From Coriobacteriaceae bacterium (GTDB lineage: Bacteria > Actinomycetota > Coriobacteriia > Coriobacteriales > Coriobacteriaceae), in the NCBI GenBank assembly GCA_902399975.1, contig CABOHA010000006.1, positions 18,286-67,656 of the forward strand: a DNA stretch of 49,371 bases. Reading direction: 5' to 3'. The notes below the pieces were generated by a model, which did not search any database, had not been told where the DNA came from, and worked only from the letters and a program-made list of their open reading frames with translations. The translations under genes and the position numbers were made by a program. The number at the start of each line of letters is the position of its first letter. The first letter of the stretch is position 1. Positions 24,693 through 36,220 of this stretch are shown here, one piece after another.

Positions 24693-25631
24693 ATGGCACC
24701 TCAAGTTGAGCTCACCCCATGCGGGGCCATGTTTGACATCTTTAAGCGCGCGGCGCATTTGAGCCATATCGAGCTGTGCGGCTTGGTGCTTTCGTCCCGT
24801 CCGCTCGCCGACGGCCGCAGCCCGCAGAGCCGAGCCGCCGATCGCTCTTGGGTTTCCCGCTTTATCGTTCGCGCGCCGGTCGGCACGCTTCAGCAGCGCT
24901 ACTTTGCCGAATACGGTACCTCGGCTGCGCGTATTATGTCGCAACTGGCCCTGCGCCAGCGCAATCCCATGGACTCCACGGCTGTGATCAATATGGTGTG
25001 CGGCCCTGCAGGTGAACCGATGGTACGCGCGCTCGACGAGTGCCACCAGGACACGAATCTCTATCGCAACGCGCTCGATCGCCTGTCCCAGGCGGCGGAA
25101 CTCATGCCCGCCGAGCGCGCCGAGGCCGTGCTGGTGCTGTTTGTCGCCGTCGGTTGTTCGGCGGATGTGCGGTCCTCGGTGAACTATGCCATCGACTACG
25201 CGCACGCGACCTGTGGCGGAGGCACCTCCACGCCGCGTTCGCTTGGCATGTCGATGACCGCGGGCGAGCGCGAACCCGCCCCGGCGCATCCCTTGGGCTT
25301 GCTGCGCGTGCAAAACAGTTTTGTCGTGAGCGCCCCGCGTTGGATTCAGCCGAGCGAGCAGGGTGTTGAGATTGGCGCGCTGGCCACTGGTGAGGGCGAT
25401 ATTACCGACGTCGGCGACGATGTCTCGGCCCGCCATGCCCATATCTGGTGCGATGCTCAAAATATCTGGCACGTCGAGGACTTGTCGTCTACCAACGGAA
25501 CCGTGGTGGTAAACGGGGCCACGCGCGTCTGCATTCAGGTCGAGCCCGGCCGTTCCGCCCAACTCAATCCCGGCGACGAGCTCAAGCTCGGCGAATCCAC
25601 TACCTACGCCATCCTCTTCGGTGCCCTCTAG
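24693..25631 (+). CDS. FHA-domain protein with uncharacterised N-terminal domain
   Basis: 312 residues. The first 200 form an uncharacterised domain rich in helices. The last 100 form an FHA domain with SARHAHIWC and the STNGT motif. The usual GR pair is missing: the expected Arg position reads IGALATGEG, so phosphothreonine binding may be weak or altered. AGGAGG inside the end of the kinase gene lies 8 bases before ATG. It is the last gene of its operon, with a terminator following. Confidence 0.8.
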   Translation: MAPQVELTPCGAMFDIFKRAAHLSHIELCGLVLSSRPLADGRSPQSRAADRSWVSRFIVRAPVGTLQQRYFAEYGTSAARIMSQLALRQRNPMDSTAVINMVCGPAGEPMVRALDECHQDTNLYRNALDRLSQAAELMPAERAEAVLVLFVAVGCSADVRSSVNYAIDYAHATCGGGTSTPRSLGMSMTAGEREPAPAHPLGLLRVQNSFVVSAPRWIQPSEQGVEIGALATGEGDITDVGDDVSARHAHIWCDAQNIWHVEDLSSTNGTVVVNGATRVCIQVEPGRSAQLNPGDELKLGESTTYAILFGAL

Positions 25632-25646
25632 CCAGTCCCGCCAAAT

Positions 25647-25674
25647 GGTCCCTCCGTCCCCAAGGGATCATTTT
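25647..25674 (+). terminator. Terminator after the FHA gene
   Basis: GGTCCCT (25647-25653) and AGGGATC (25663-25669) form a 7-bp stem with one G-T pair, followed by ATTTTG. Confidence 0.55.
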
Positions 25675-25746
25675 GCTCCCGGCAGTCACCCGAGGTAAAC
25701 CTTTACCGCCCGCCTATATTTGCCGAAATTACACTTGACGGCGGGG

Positions 25747-26033
25747 TACAATAAACCCGCATGCGGATTTCCGTTGCGGGCGCTTCCCATCGCCGGGGCG
25801 TGCCCGGGAGCATCCGGCATGCGGCCTTTGCGGCGCTCGGTCATGTGCAAGACGGGCGGTCGGGCCTGTAGGGCGCATCAGCTGCCCCTCGCCTCGGCAT
25901 GTCTTCTCTCCACGCCATGTACCTGCTGCTGAGCCTGCCTGCCAGATGATTGGAAGCAACAGCGTAAATCCCATCACGCCAACATCCCGGCGATCGCCGG
26001 GGCCTGTATACCTATATGAGAGGAGAGGGGTAT
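25747..26033 (+). promoter_or_regulatory. Promoter box and long structured 5' leader of the pyruvate oxidoreductase gene
   Basis: A -10 box TACAAT (25747-25752) is followed at once by a long stem: 25757-25768 pairs with 25812-25824 (12 bp, one bulge), enclosing a further GC-rich stem (25778-25783 with 25800-25805). The transcript then runs about 200 bases before the start codon. No candidate -35 has standard spacing; TTGACG at 25735 is only 6 bases away. No open reading frame or known riboswitch was recognised. Confidence 0.45.
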
Positions 26034-29573
<3,540 letters not shown>

Positions 29574-29586
29574 GTCTCCCACCGCA

Positions 29587-29705
29587 GGATCTGAGGGCTA
29601 ACCTTCGCGGACGTCCTCGGACATGAAGGAACCCCCGCTGCGCACAACGTGCGGCGGGGGTTCTTTCGTCCTGCGGAGTGTCCGCGAAGGTCAGCCCTCA
29701 GATCC
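29587..29705. repeat. 119-bp nested inverted repeat enclosing a terminator
   Basis: Outer arms 29587-29612 and 29680-29705 are 26 bases each and complementary except for one A/C position. They enclose the terminator stem at 29625-29667. The whole can fold as a single very long hairpin with an inner hairpin, or act as a cruciform. Confidence 0.75.
29625..29667 (+). terminator. Terminator of the pyruvate oxidoreductase gene
   Basis: A 14-bp stem (29625-29638 with 29654-29667, one G-T pair) contains AACCCCCGC paired with GCGGGGGTT; the T-rich end TTCTTTC forms part of the stem. Confidence 0.75.
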
Positions 29706-29778
29706 TGCTACGACTACGTCCTCGGATTGTGGGGCTGGATGAAGGACGTGGCTGATGGGGTGCCTTGTCCCGGTCGCT

Positions 29779-29801
29779 GTTTCGCGGCTTTGCCGCGAAA
29801 C
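29779..29801 (-). terminator. Perfect hairpin at the 3' side of the ATPase gene
   Basis: GTTTCGCGGC and GCCGCGAAAC form a perfect 10-bp stem with a TTT loop, 51 bases past the stop codon of the minus-strand ATPase. No T-run follows, so termination is uncertain. Confidence 0.4.
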
Positions 29802-29851
29802 CACGCGCTGCTTTGGGTATAGAGGGGGACCTGGTCGCGGACCCAGATGGC

Positions 29852-31213
29852 CTAGAGGGATATGGGTGCAAACGAGAAATCGTTGTTGGGGTCGTCCTTT
29901 TCCATAAACTCATCGAGGCAGAATGTCATATAGATTGGAACGTACAGGACCTTGCCCTCTTTGCTGAGGTTCTCGTGGCTTAGCACAACGGCCTCGGGGA
30001 TTTTGTACTCGCTCACGCTCATCAGACGGTCGAGGGCCGCATGGGCTCGAACCTTCTTGCCCGATTTGACCTCGATTGGGACAACGTGCCCGCGGGTGCC
30101 TTCGATCACAAAGTCAACTTCGCCGACCTCGCGTGTCTGGTAGTACCATGCATCAGTTCCAAGGGCGACAAGCTCCTGCGCGACCACGTTCTCATAGAGA
30201 CCGCCGAGGTTGGGGGTTTTCATATCAAGGTAGACAGCGCGTGCCGTGCTGCCGGGATACCGTGATGCGAGCATGCCTGTATCAGACTCGTATAGTTTAA
30301 AGGCGGTCGCCTTCTCTGTCCTCTTAAGAGGACTCCGGGCCTCCGTCACCTGGGCGACCATCAAACCGACGCCCGCGTTCACCAGCCATAGGAAATCCTG
30401 CTCGTATTTTTGAAGGCGAGCCCCCTCGCCCAGGGATGAAACAACAAAGCGATGGGACTCCGCCTCAAGCTGAACGGGAATTTGTTCGAAAATCGCGCGA
30501 ACGTTAAACGCTCGAGTCGATGCATATTTAGAGATATCGCTTTTGTACTGATCGACTAGCTGAATTTGAAGCTCACGCGTTCTCACGAGCGAATAGCCCG
30601 AATCGATATAGTTCTGAACGACCTCCGGCATGCCGCCGCAAACGATATAGGCTCTAAAGTTTTTGAGCATCGCCTCATGAATATAGTTTTCGACGGGACG
30701 TCTCTCGACAAGGCGGCTGCGAATATCTGCAAGCACATTTTCGCTGACGCTGTTTGCCCAACAAAACTCTTCAAAATCCATCGGCCGCATAACAATGTGC
30801 TCGACATACCCTACCGGAAAAGAAGAGATCCCCTTAAACTCAGTCCCAAGCATAGACCCCGAGAAGACATAGCTAAAGCGTCCGTCCTCGACCAGCGCCT
30901 TCATAAGTGTAACGATCTGCGGATACTCCTGAATCTCATCGACGAAGATAAGCGTGTCTCCTTCAACAAGCGGTGCATCCGCAAGAAGGGCCACACGGTT
31001 GATGAAGTCAATGGAGTTCTTAGCGCCAACAAGTACGTCTCTTGCCTCGGCATCAAGTAGCAGATTGACCTCATAATACGAAGCGTAGTTGCTCTTTCCA
31101 AACGCGCGAATCGCATAGCTCTTGCCAATCTGACGCGCACCGGTAACAAGCAGGGCCTTATGGGAGTTATTCTTCCAGCTCAAAAGCCTATCAGTGACCT
31201 TGCGGCGTAGCAT
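29852..31213 (-). CDS. AAA+ ATPase with DUF4143 domain
   Basis: 453 residues of the common AAA_14/DUF4143 family. Walker A is GARQIGKS near residues 25-32, Walker B is LIFVDEIQE, followed by an arginine-finger-type region and a C-terminal DUF4143 domain with the nuclease-like acidic/Lys signature (GEVDFVIEG ... VPIEVKSG). The latter resembles the PD-(D/E)xK core (D-x-E-x-K), so a nuclease activity is plausible but not demonstrated. The family is scattered and often horizontally acquired. ATG 31213 has GAGGTG 6 bases upstream; base composition of the gene is clearly lower in G+C than its neighbours. Three 34-bp repeats lie in its promoter region. Confidence 0.85.
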   Translation of the reverse strand: MLRRKVTDRLLSWKNNSHKALLVTGARQIGKSYAIRAFGKSNYASYYEVNLLLDAEARDVLVGAKNSIDFINRVALLADAPLVEGDTLIFVDEIQEYPQIVTLMKALVEDGRFSYVFSGSMLGTEFKGISSFPVGYVEHIVMRPMDFEEFCWANSVSENVLADIRSRLVERRPVENYIHEAMLKNFRAYIVCGGMPEVVQNYIDSGYSLVRTRELQIQLVDQYKSDISKYASTRAFNVRAIFEQIPVQLEAESHRFVVSSLGEGARLQKYEQDFLWLVNAGVGLMVAQVTEARSPLKRTEKATAFKLYESDTGMLASRYPGSTARAVYLDMKTPNLGGLYENVVAQELVALGTDAWYYQTREVGEVDFVIEGTRGHVVPIEVKSGKKVRAHAALDRLMSVSEYKIPEAVVLSHENLSKEGKVLYVPIYMTFCLDEFMEKDDPNNDFSFAPISL

Positions 31214-31228
31214 TAAAACACCTCATTG

Positions 31229-31314
31229 ACAAAAATTGGCAAATAGATTTGCCCCTAATCATACAAAAATTGACAAATAGATTTGACCCAAATCATACAA
31301 AAATTGGCAAATAG
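31229..31314. repeat. Three tandem 34-bp repeats upstream of the ATPase
   Basis: ACAAAAATTGRCAAATAG begins at 31229, 31263 and 31297, exactly 34 bases apart. The first two copies are followed by ATTTG and a variable CCC/AATCAT stretch completing the unit. They lie 15-101 bases before the ATPase start on its minus strand. The period and position suggest repeated binding sites. Three copies without spacers are not a CRISPR array. Confidence 0.75.
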
Positions 31315-31320
31315 CAAAGC

Positions 31321-31470
31321 TCACTTAGGCCTCAAAGCCAGCGAGCCAGCACGGTACTTTGCGAAAAGGCTGGCGGCGCCGTTGTTGAGGGTGGCCAGGT
31401 TGGCAGTGGCGCCGTTAGCGTTCTCGGCTGCTTGGGCGCGCAGGAGCGAAAGGGCGTCGGCAGCGTTCAT
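31321..31470 (-). pseudogene. Short C-terminal gene remnant or 49-residue ORF
   Basis: A 49-residue reading frame, rich in Ala, Leu and Asn, is higher in G+C than the AT-rich DNA around it. The same frame continues upstream of its ATG as a plausible protein sequence (about 21 further residues) until a stop codon, and there is no good ribosome binding site, so it looks like the remaining 3' end of a larger gene. I do not recognise the family. Confidence 0.4.
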
Positions 31471-31905
31471 GCAGAAGCCGACGGTAAAGTTCCATACTGC
31501 GAACTCACAGCCGCTTGCCGCGGGGTGAAGCGCGATTGGCTATCCCTTTTGTTGGATGAAAAGCCCCGTGTTTTTGCAGGGGTGCATACTCGTCTAATAA
31601 ATGTATAGAATCTCGTATAGTGCGAGTAAGATATTGCGCTGTCCGTTATGTGTTTAGCAAAGATATAGTTTGCATAATCCAGCCTAATCTCTGCTCTAAT
31701 TAAATAAAGTCGCACGTAGATGACGTAAACATGTGTGAGCTGGGCTTCTTTACGCTGAGCGGGTAAAAACGACCGTTCACCGTTAAACTATTTTCAAAAT
31801 GAATAAAATGAGCGATAAAGAGAATATAAACCTTAATAAACTCGCGTATTGCACGGACGCGGGTTATTAATGGGTTGTAGGCCTTTTACAGAAAGGATTC
31901 CAGCA
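31471..31905. other. AT-rich spacer before carbamate kinase
   Basis: 435 bases without a credible gene. It holds a TTGCATAAT motif (31670-31678) matching those at 20582, 20597 and 37541, a partial ARG-box-like AATGAATAAAATGAG at 31798, and the Shine-Dalgarno GAAAGGA at 31890. No clear sigma-70 promoter was assigned. The low G+C relative to neighbours is notable. Confidence 0.5.
31670..31678 (+). promoter_or_regulatory. TTGCATAAT motif upstream of carbamate kinase
   Basis: A single copy of the 9-mer also found at 20582, 20597 and 37541. It resembles the half-site of mycobacterial ArgR boxes (TTGCATAACGATGCAA), and carbamate kinase is an arginine-pathway enzyme. The inverted partner half is missing here. 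Confidence 0.35.
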
Positions 31906-32868
31906 ATGTCTAAGCCTCTTGGCAAGCCCGATCGTATTGTCGTCGCCCTCGGCGGCAACGCCCTCGGCAACAACCCCGTCGAGCAGATCCAGGCCGTGAG
32001 CAACACCGCCCACGCTCTCCTTGGTCTTATCGAGCAGGGTAACGAGATCATCATCACCCACGGCAACGGCCCGCAGGTCGGCATGATCCAGAACGCCTTC
32101 GCCGCTGCCCACGACGCCATCGGCACCCCCGAGATGCCGCTGCCCGAGTGCGGCGCCATGTCCCAGGGCTACATTGGCTATCACCTGCAACAGGGCATCG
32201 GCCGCGAGATGCACAAGCGCTATAAGCGTTGGCACGCCGCCACCGTCGTCACCCAGATCGAGTGCGACCCGGACGATCCCGCGTTCAAGAACCCGACCAA
32301 GCCGATCGGCCCCTTCTACACCGAGGAGCAGGCCAAGGAGTTCATGGCCGAGGATCCTTCCAAGGTCTTCGTCGAGGATTCCGGCCGCGGCTGGCGTCGC
32401 GTCGTCGCTTCCCCCGATCCCAAGAAGATCGTCGAGGCCGACTCCATCCTCAACCTGCTCGACAACGAGTTCATCGTCATCGCCTGCGGTGGCGGCGGCA
32501 TCCCCGTCGTCCGCGACTACGAGAACAAGGGCTGCTACAAGGGCGTTCCCGCCGTCATCGACAAGGACCTGGGCGGCGAGCTGCTGGCCGAGGACTGCGA
32601 CGCCGACGTCCTGTTCCTGCTGACCGCCGTCGAGCACGTCGCCATCAACTTTGGCAAGCCCAACCAGGAGGAGCTCGAGGACATCACCGCCGACGAGGCC
32701 GAGCGCCTGGCCGACGAGGGCCAGTTCGGCAAGGGTTCCATGGAGCCCAAGGTCCGCGCCGCCATCAAGTTCGCCCGCTCCCGCAAGGGCCGCACCTGCA
32801 TCATCGGCGCCCTGGACAAGGCCGCCGAGACCATGGCCGGCCTCTCCGGTACCCGCATCCACGAGTAG
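31906..32868 (+). CDS. arcC: Carbamate kinase
   Basis: 320 residues, full length. It makes ATP from carbamoyl phosphate and ADP, the last step of arginine deiminase or other carbamoyl-phosphate-yielding pathways. VVALGGNALG at the N-terminus, THGNGPQVG, ACGGGGIPV and the C-terminal GTRI are family hallmarks. GAAAGGA lies 8 bases before ATG 31906. No arcA or arcB lies in the window, so the source of carbamoyl phosphate must be elsewhere. Confidence 0.96.
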   Translation: MSKPLGKPDRIVVALGGNALGNNPVEQIQAVSNTAHALLGLIEQGNEIIITHGNGPQVGMIQNAFAAAHDAIGTPEMPLPECGAMSQGYIGYHLQQGIGREMHKRYKRWHAATVVTQIECDPDDPAFKNPTKPIGPFYTEEQAKEFMAEDPSKVFVEDSGRGWRRVVASPDPKKIVEADSILNLLDNEFIVIACGGGGIPVVRDYENKGCYKGVPAVIDKDLGGELLAEDCDADVLFLLTAVEHVAINFGKPNQEELEDITADEAERLADEGQFGKGSMEPKVRAAIKFARSRKGRTCIIGALDKAAETMAGLSGTRIHE

Positions 32869-32933
32869 TCCCTACTCCGTTGCCTCTCCCGTGGGCGCCA
32901 GGCAAGACGCCCACAAACTAGCCTCTCTTCATG

Positions 32934-32966
32934 AGCCCCGCAGTCCGCTCCGGCTGCGGGGCTTTT
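32934..32966 (+). terminator. Terminator of carbamate kinase
   Basis: AGCCCCGCAG (32934-32943) and CTGCGGGGCT (32954-32963) form a perfect 10-bp stem followed by TTTT. A second 7-bp hairpin, GTGGGCG with CGCCCAC, lies just before it (32891-32914). Confidence 0.85.
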
Positions 32967-32975
32967 GCTATCGGT

Positions 32976-33243
32976 AGTCATTGGGGACAGACTTAAATGA
33001 GTAGCACCAATCAACTGCGGAAAGTGCATCCCACAATGAGCGTCCAAAATGGGGTACAGTTTCCCCGGGGCCCTCAACCGGAAAAATCATCCCTGAAGTT
33101 GCCCGAAAAATGGCCCCCAGTTTCCCAAACAGGCCGCTAACGGAAAGCGCATCCCGCTATCGAACTTCAAAGCGGGGTGCGCTTTCCGTGCCAGCAGTTC
33201 CGGGCATCCAGAGACCACTCAATTAAGTCTGTCCCCAATGACT
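32976..33243. mobile_element. 268-bp MITE-like element with 27-bp terminal inverted repeats
   Basis: The terminal arms, 32976-33002 and 33217-33243, are complementary over 27 bases with one mismatch; their core is TTGGGGACAGACTTAA. Inside are four or five copies of GGAAASYGCAYCCC (33019, 33080 degenerate, 33142, and 33174 on minus), the last two forming an 18-bp hairpin (33141-33158 with 33171-33188). No gene lies within. The right arm runs into the stop codon of the C39-like gene. It looks like a non-autonomous element. Confidence 0.65.
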
Positions 33244-34276
33244 AGTAGTAGGCCCACATGGCTTCGACTTCGTTAAGGACCTCTACGACACCCCAGCGGC
33301 GGGCGCTGCGGCTGGCCGAGTTGGGATCGAAGACTTCAATATGGTCGGCGTCGTCAATACCGTAAAGCACAATGTAGTGGCCGACGTTGGTAAAGGTGCC
33401 CGGCCGAACGGCGGCGATGACGGGCGCTCCCGAACGCAGTGCCTGAGTCATCGAGTCACGATCGTTATGGAGCTCCGTTCCGTTAAGTCCCAACTGCCAC
33501 GCGCCGCTCGTCATAAACGACCATTCGGTTGCACCGGTGGGGGCGTAGTTGCCCGCCTCGGAAAGCGCGCACATATCGACGGGAGTCATATCGGTGCGTC
33601 CCGTCTTAAAGATATAGACCATGGTGAGGCACGTAGGCCCGCAAGCATTTTGGCGGATGGTACCGCCGGCGTAAGGCAGCTCCGACCATGCAGGGTCGAT
33701 CTGATAGATATGGGGCATCGTGCCGGCTTGCCATTGCGAGCGCGGGGTCGAAAAGGCGAAAGAATAACCGGGCGCGACGGGGGCCTTGAGCAGCTTGTCC
33801 TCGGCGGTGGGCTCGAGACCGGCCGAGCCGTGGGACATACAGGAGCTCATAAGCACAAAGACCAGACAGATGAGGATAGAGCACAGTGCGAGGCAAAGCC
33901 GACGAGCCGGCAGGGCGGGGGCATTCACGAACGATGTCGAGCGGTAGGGCTTGCCGTCGCGTCCGCCTTGGGGATGCGAAAAGAAGCGGTTGATATGGCT
34001 TCCGGGCTGACGTGCGCCGTTGCGGCGCAGTTGCGGAACCTCGGCTTGGCGCTGTCGAGTGCGCGCGCCCAAGCGGCTATCTTGCTGTGCGCTTGTGCCC
34101 GTGCTCGGACGGCCACTCTGCCGTGTTCTGTTTGTCTGCTGCCGAGACGAAGGCTTGGGTTGCTCTTGAGGGCGTTGCGGATTGCTGCTCGTGGCACTTC
34201 TGGGCGTCGGCGTGGTGCGGCCAGCAAGGCGAACGCTTTGTCGCCGTTGATCACCGTCGTTGTATCCGTATGCCAT
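33242..34276 (-). CDS. C39-like cysteine peptidase, membrane anchored
   Basis: 344 residues. The first 115 are basic, Gln/Arg/Ser-rich and disordered; one membrane segment follows (about 124-146), then a papain-like C39-type domain with the catalytic Cys in QNACGPTCLTM, His in VGHYIVLYGID and Asp in DPNSA. Such peptidases cut leader or peptidoglycan-linked peptides outside the membrane; the substrate is unknown. The stop codon lies at the very edge of the 268-bp inverted-repeat element, and the last residues (AYY) directly precede it, so the element may have inserted at or altered the 3' end. Confidence 0.85.
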   Translation of the reverse strand: MAYGYNDGDQRRQSVRLAGRTTPTPRSATSSNPQRPQEQPKPSSRQQTNRTRQSGRPSTGTSAQQDSRLGARTRQRQAEVPQLRRNGARQPGSHINRFFSHPQGGRDGKPYRSTSFVNAPALPARRLCLALCSILICLVFVLMSSCMSHGSAGLEPTAEDKLLKAPVAPGYSFAFSTPRSQWQAGTMPHIYQIDPAWSELPYAGGTIRQNACGPTCLTMVYIFKTGRTDMTPVDMCALSEAGNYAPTGATEWSFMTSGAWQLGLNGTELHNDRDSMTQALRSGAPVIAAVRPGTFTNVGHYIVLYGIDDADHIEVFDPNSASRSARRWGVVEVLNEVEAMWAYY

Positions 34277-34637
34277 TCGTACCGCCTTGTCTCATGTATA
34301 ACCTGTCTATCCTACAAAAAAGATGTGCAACAAATGGGTCCGCGCGTCAAAAGCTCGGTAAACGGTACGAAAGGCGCAAAACACACGGCCTCAAAAACAT
34401 CTCTATATGCGTCCGATGAGCGTACGCCCGTCGGACGGGCGACAACAATGAGCGGCAAACCGTGCCGTTCGTCCCAAAAACGGCGCCACTCATATGCGAG
34501 TTCGGCCTTCGGTCGAGCCGTGGGCGGCCATGCTGCGCCAAGGCCGTATTGTAAAGCCACGAAATAAAAGCGCGCGGCAAAACAGACCGCGCAAAGGGTG
34601 GCGTCAAAGAGGCGTCAATAAGGAAAGGAGGGGAACA
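34277..34637. other. Divergent spacer before the APC permease
   Basis: 361 bases between divergent genes. It holds a 6-bp hairpin (34425-34430 with 34436-34441, no T-run), a TGTGCAACAAA sequence at 34324 matching one side of the palindrome at 21773, and a strong Shine-Dalgarno (AAAGGAGGGG) ahead of the permease. No further gene is supported; the long minus-strand frame here is opposite the permease. Confidence 0.45.
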
Positions 34638-36089
34638 ATGGTGGACAAGAACGCAGAAGTTGCAGTCGAAGGTAACGGTGGCATGAAGAAAACGCTTTCG
34701 CTCTGGAACTTCTTCACCATCGGTTTCGGTGCCATCATCGGAACTGGCTGGGTTCTGCAGGTCGGCGACTGGATGGTCGTGGGCGGCGGTCCCGTTCCCG
34801 CTATGATCGCATTCCTCTTGGGTGCAATCTTTCTCGTGCCCGTCGGAGCTGTTTTCGGTGAGCTCACGGCTGCTATCCCCATCTCGGGCGGCATCGTCGA
34901 GTATGTCGATCGTAGCTTTGGCCGTACGCTGAGCTATATCACCGGTTGGCTCCTGGCCCTGGGCAACGGCATCCTGTGCCCGTGGGAGGCAATCGCTATC
35001 TCGACCCTCGTGTCCGAGATGTTCGGCAGCCTGCCCGGTCTTGAGTGGCTGCGTGCCGTCAAGCTCTATACCATCCTGGGCGCCGACGTTTACCTGTTCC
35101 CGACGCTGATCGCGCTCGGCTTTGCAGTCTACGTCATCTTCCTCAACTTCCGCGGTGCCAGCTCGGCCGCCAAGCTCCAGGCCTTCCTGACCAAGGCCCT
35201 GCTCTGCGGCATGCTGCTCGCCATGGGCGTCTCGCTGTTCACCGGTTCGCCGGAACACGCCATGCCCGTGTTCTCCCAGGTCACCGGCGCTGGTGGCGGC
35301 AAGCCCGCTACCGAGGGCACCAGCCTGTTCGCCGGCATCGTGTCGGTCCTGGTTCTGACCCCGTTCTTCTACGCCGGTTTCGACACCATTCCTCAGCAGG
35401 CTGAGGAAGCAGCCGAGGGCCTCAACTGGAACAAGTTCGGCAAGATCATCTCCCTAGCCCTGCTGGCCGCAGGCGGCTTCTACATGGTCTGCATCTACTC
35501 GTTCGGCACCATCCTCGACTGGCATGAGTTTGTTAAGAGCCCGGTTCCCGCGCTTGCCTGCCTCAAGGGCATCAACATGCTCCTGTACCTGGCCATGCTC
35601 GTCATCGCCACGCTTGGACCCATGGGCCCGATGAACTCCTTCTACGGCGCCACGAGCCGCATCATGCTCGCCATGGGCCGCAAGGGCCAGCTGCCCGAGA
35701 AGTTCGCCGAGGTCGATCCCAAGTCCGGCGCTCCCAAGCTCGCCTGCGTCGTCCTGGGCGTCATCACCGTCATCGGTCCGTTCCTGGGCAAGAACATGCT
35801 CATTCCTCTGACCAACGTGTCGGCCCTCGCCTTCATCTTCTCCTGCGGCATGGTCGCCCTCGCTTGCCTGCGCATGCGCTTCACCGAGCCCGACCTGCCT
35901 CGTCCCTACGAGGTGCCCGGCGGCAAGTTTGGCATCTGCCTCGCTGTCGCTGCCTGCGCCGTCATCATCGGGCTGCTCGTGATTCCGTTCTCTCCCGCCT
36001 CCCTCAACATGGTGGAGTGGAGCATCGTGATCGGCTGGCTGGCCATTGGCCTGGCCCTCATGGCCTTCACCAATTCCCGCAAAAAATAA
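34638..36089 (+). CDS. APC-family amino acid permease
   Basis: 483 residues with about 12 membrane helices and the amino acid/polyamine/organocation superfamily opening (FFTIGFGAIIGTGWVLQ). The G-A-I-I-G-T-G motif and charged loop GVLIGE-like AVFGELTAAIPISGG are typical of substrate binding. The substrate cannot be told from the sequence. ATG 34638 has AAAGGAGGGGA just upstream; a longer reading from 34494 lacks a signal. It precedes the amidohydrolase by 131 bases, so the two may import and hydrolyse the same compound. Confidence 0.92.
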   Translation: MVDKNAEVAVEGNGGMKKTLSLWNFFTIGFGAIIGTGWVLQVGDWMVVGGGPVPAMIAFLLGAIFLVPVGAVFGELTAAIPISGGIVEYVDRSFGRTLSYITGWLLALGNGILCPWEAIAISTLVSEMFGSLPGLEWLRAVKLYTILGADVYLFPTLIALGFAVYVIFLNFRGASSAAKLQAFLTKALLCGMLLAMGVSLFTGSPEHAMPVFSQVTGAGGGKPATEGTSLFAGIVSVLVLTPFFYAGFDTIPQQAEEAAEGLNWNKFGKIISLALLAAGGFYMVCIYSFGTILDWHEFVKSPVPALACLKGINMLLYLAMLVIATLGPMGPMNSFYGATSRIMLAMGRKGQLPEKFAEVDPKSGAPKLACVVLGVITVIGPFLGKNMLIPLTNVSALAFIFSCGMVALACLRMRFTEPDLPRPYEVPGGKFGICLAVAACAVIIGLLVIPFSPASLNMVEWSIVIGWLAIGLALMAFTNSRKK

Positions 36090-36109
36090 CGCCTAGCCGG
36101 GGCGGATCG

Positions 36110-36138
36110 GGTGCGCGGAACCCTCTCTCCCGCGCACC
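36110..36138 (+). terminator. Hairpin between permease and amidohydrolase
   Basis: A 9-bp perfect stem (36110-36118 and 36130-36138) with an 11-base loop and no T-run. It could reduce read-through or stabilise the upstream message. Confidence 0.4.
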
Positions 36139-36220
36139 GAACCCGGCACCACTTGGGTAGCTTTGTGAGGCCTTAACCCAACATGGCCTCGCCCACTATA
36201 TGGATCCATAAGGAGGAACC

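Noticed and set aside
23961..25562. A 533-codon minus-strand frame opposite the kinase and FHA genes
   Set aside because: Very Arg/His/Gly-rich, no domain, no ribosome binding site, and opposite two clear genes.
25735..25752. A sigma-70 promoter from TTGACG and TACAAT
   Set aside because: The two boxes are only 6 bases apart, so they cannot be -35 and -10 of one promoter; only the TACAAT box is kept.
31229..31314. CRISPR array
   Set aside because: Only three units, and the unit is repeated without unique spacers; no cas genes are near.
31867..32862. A 331-codon minus-strand frame opposite carbamate kinase
   Set aside because: Low-complexity shadow of a highly conserved gene.
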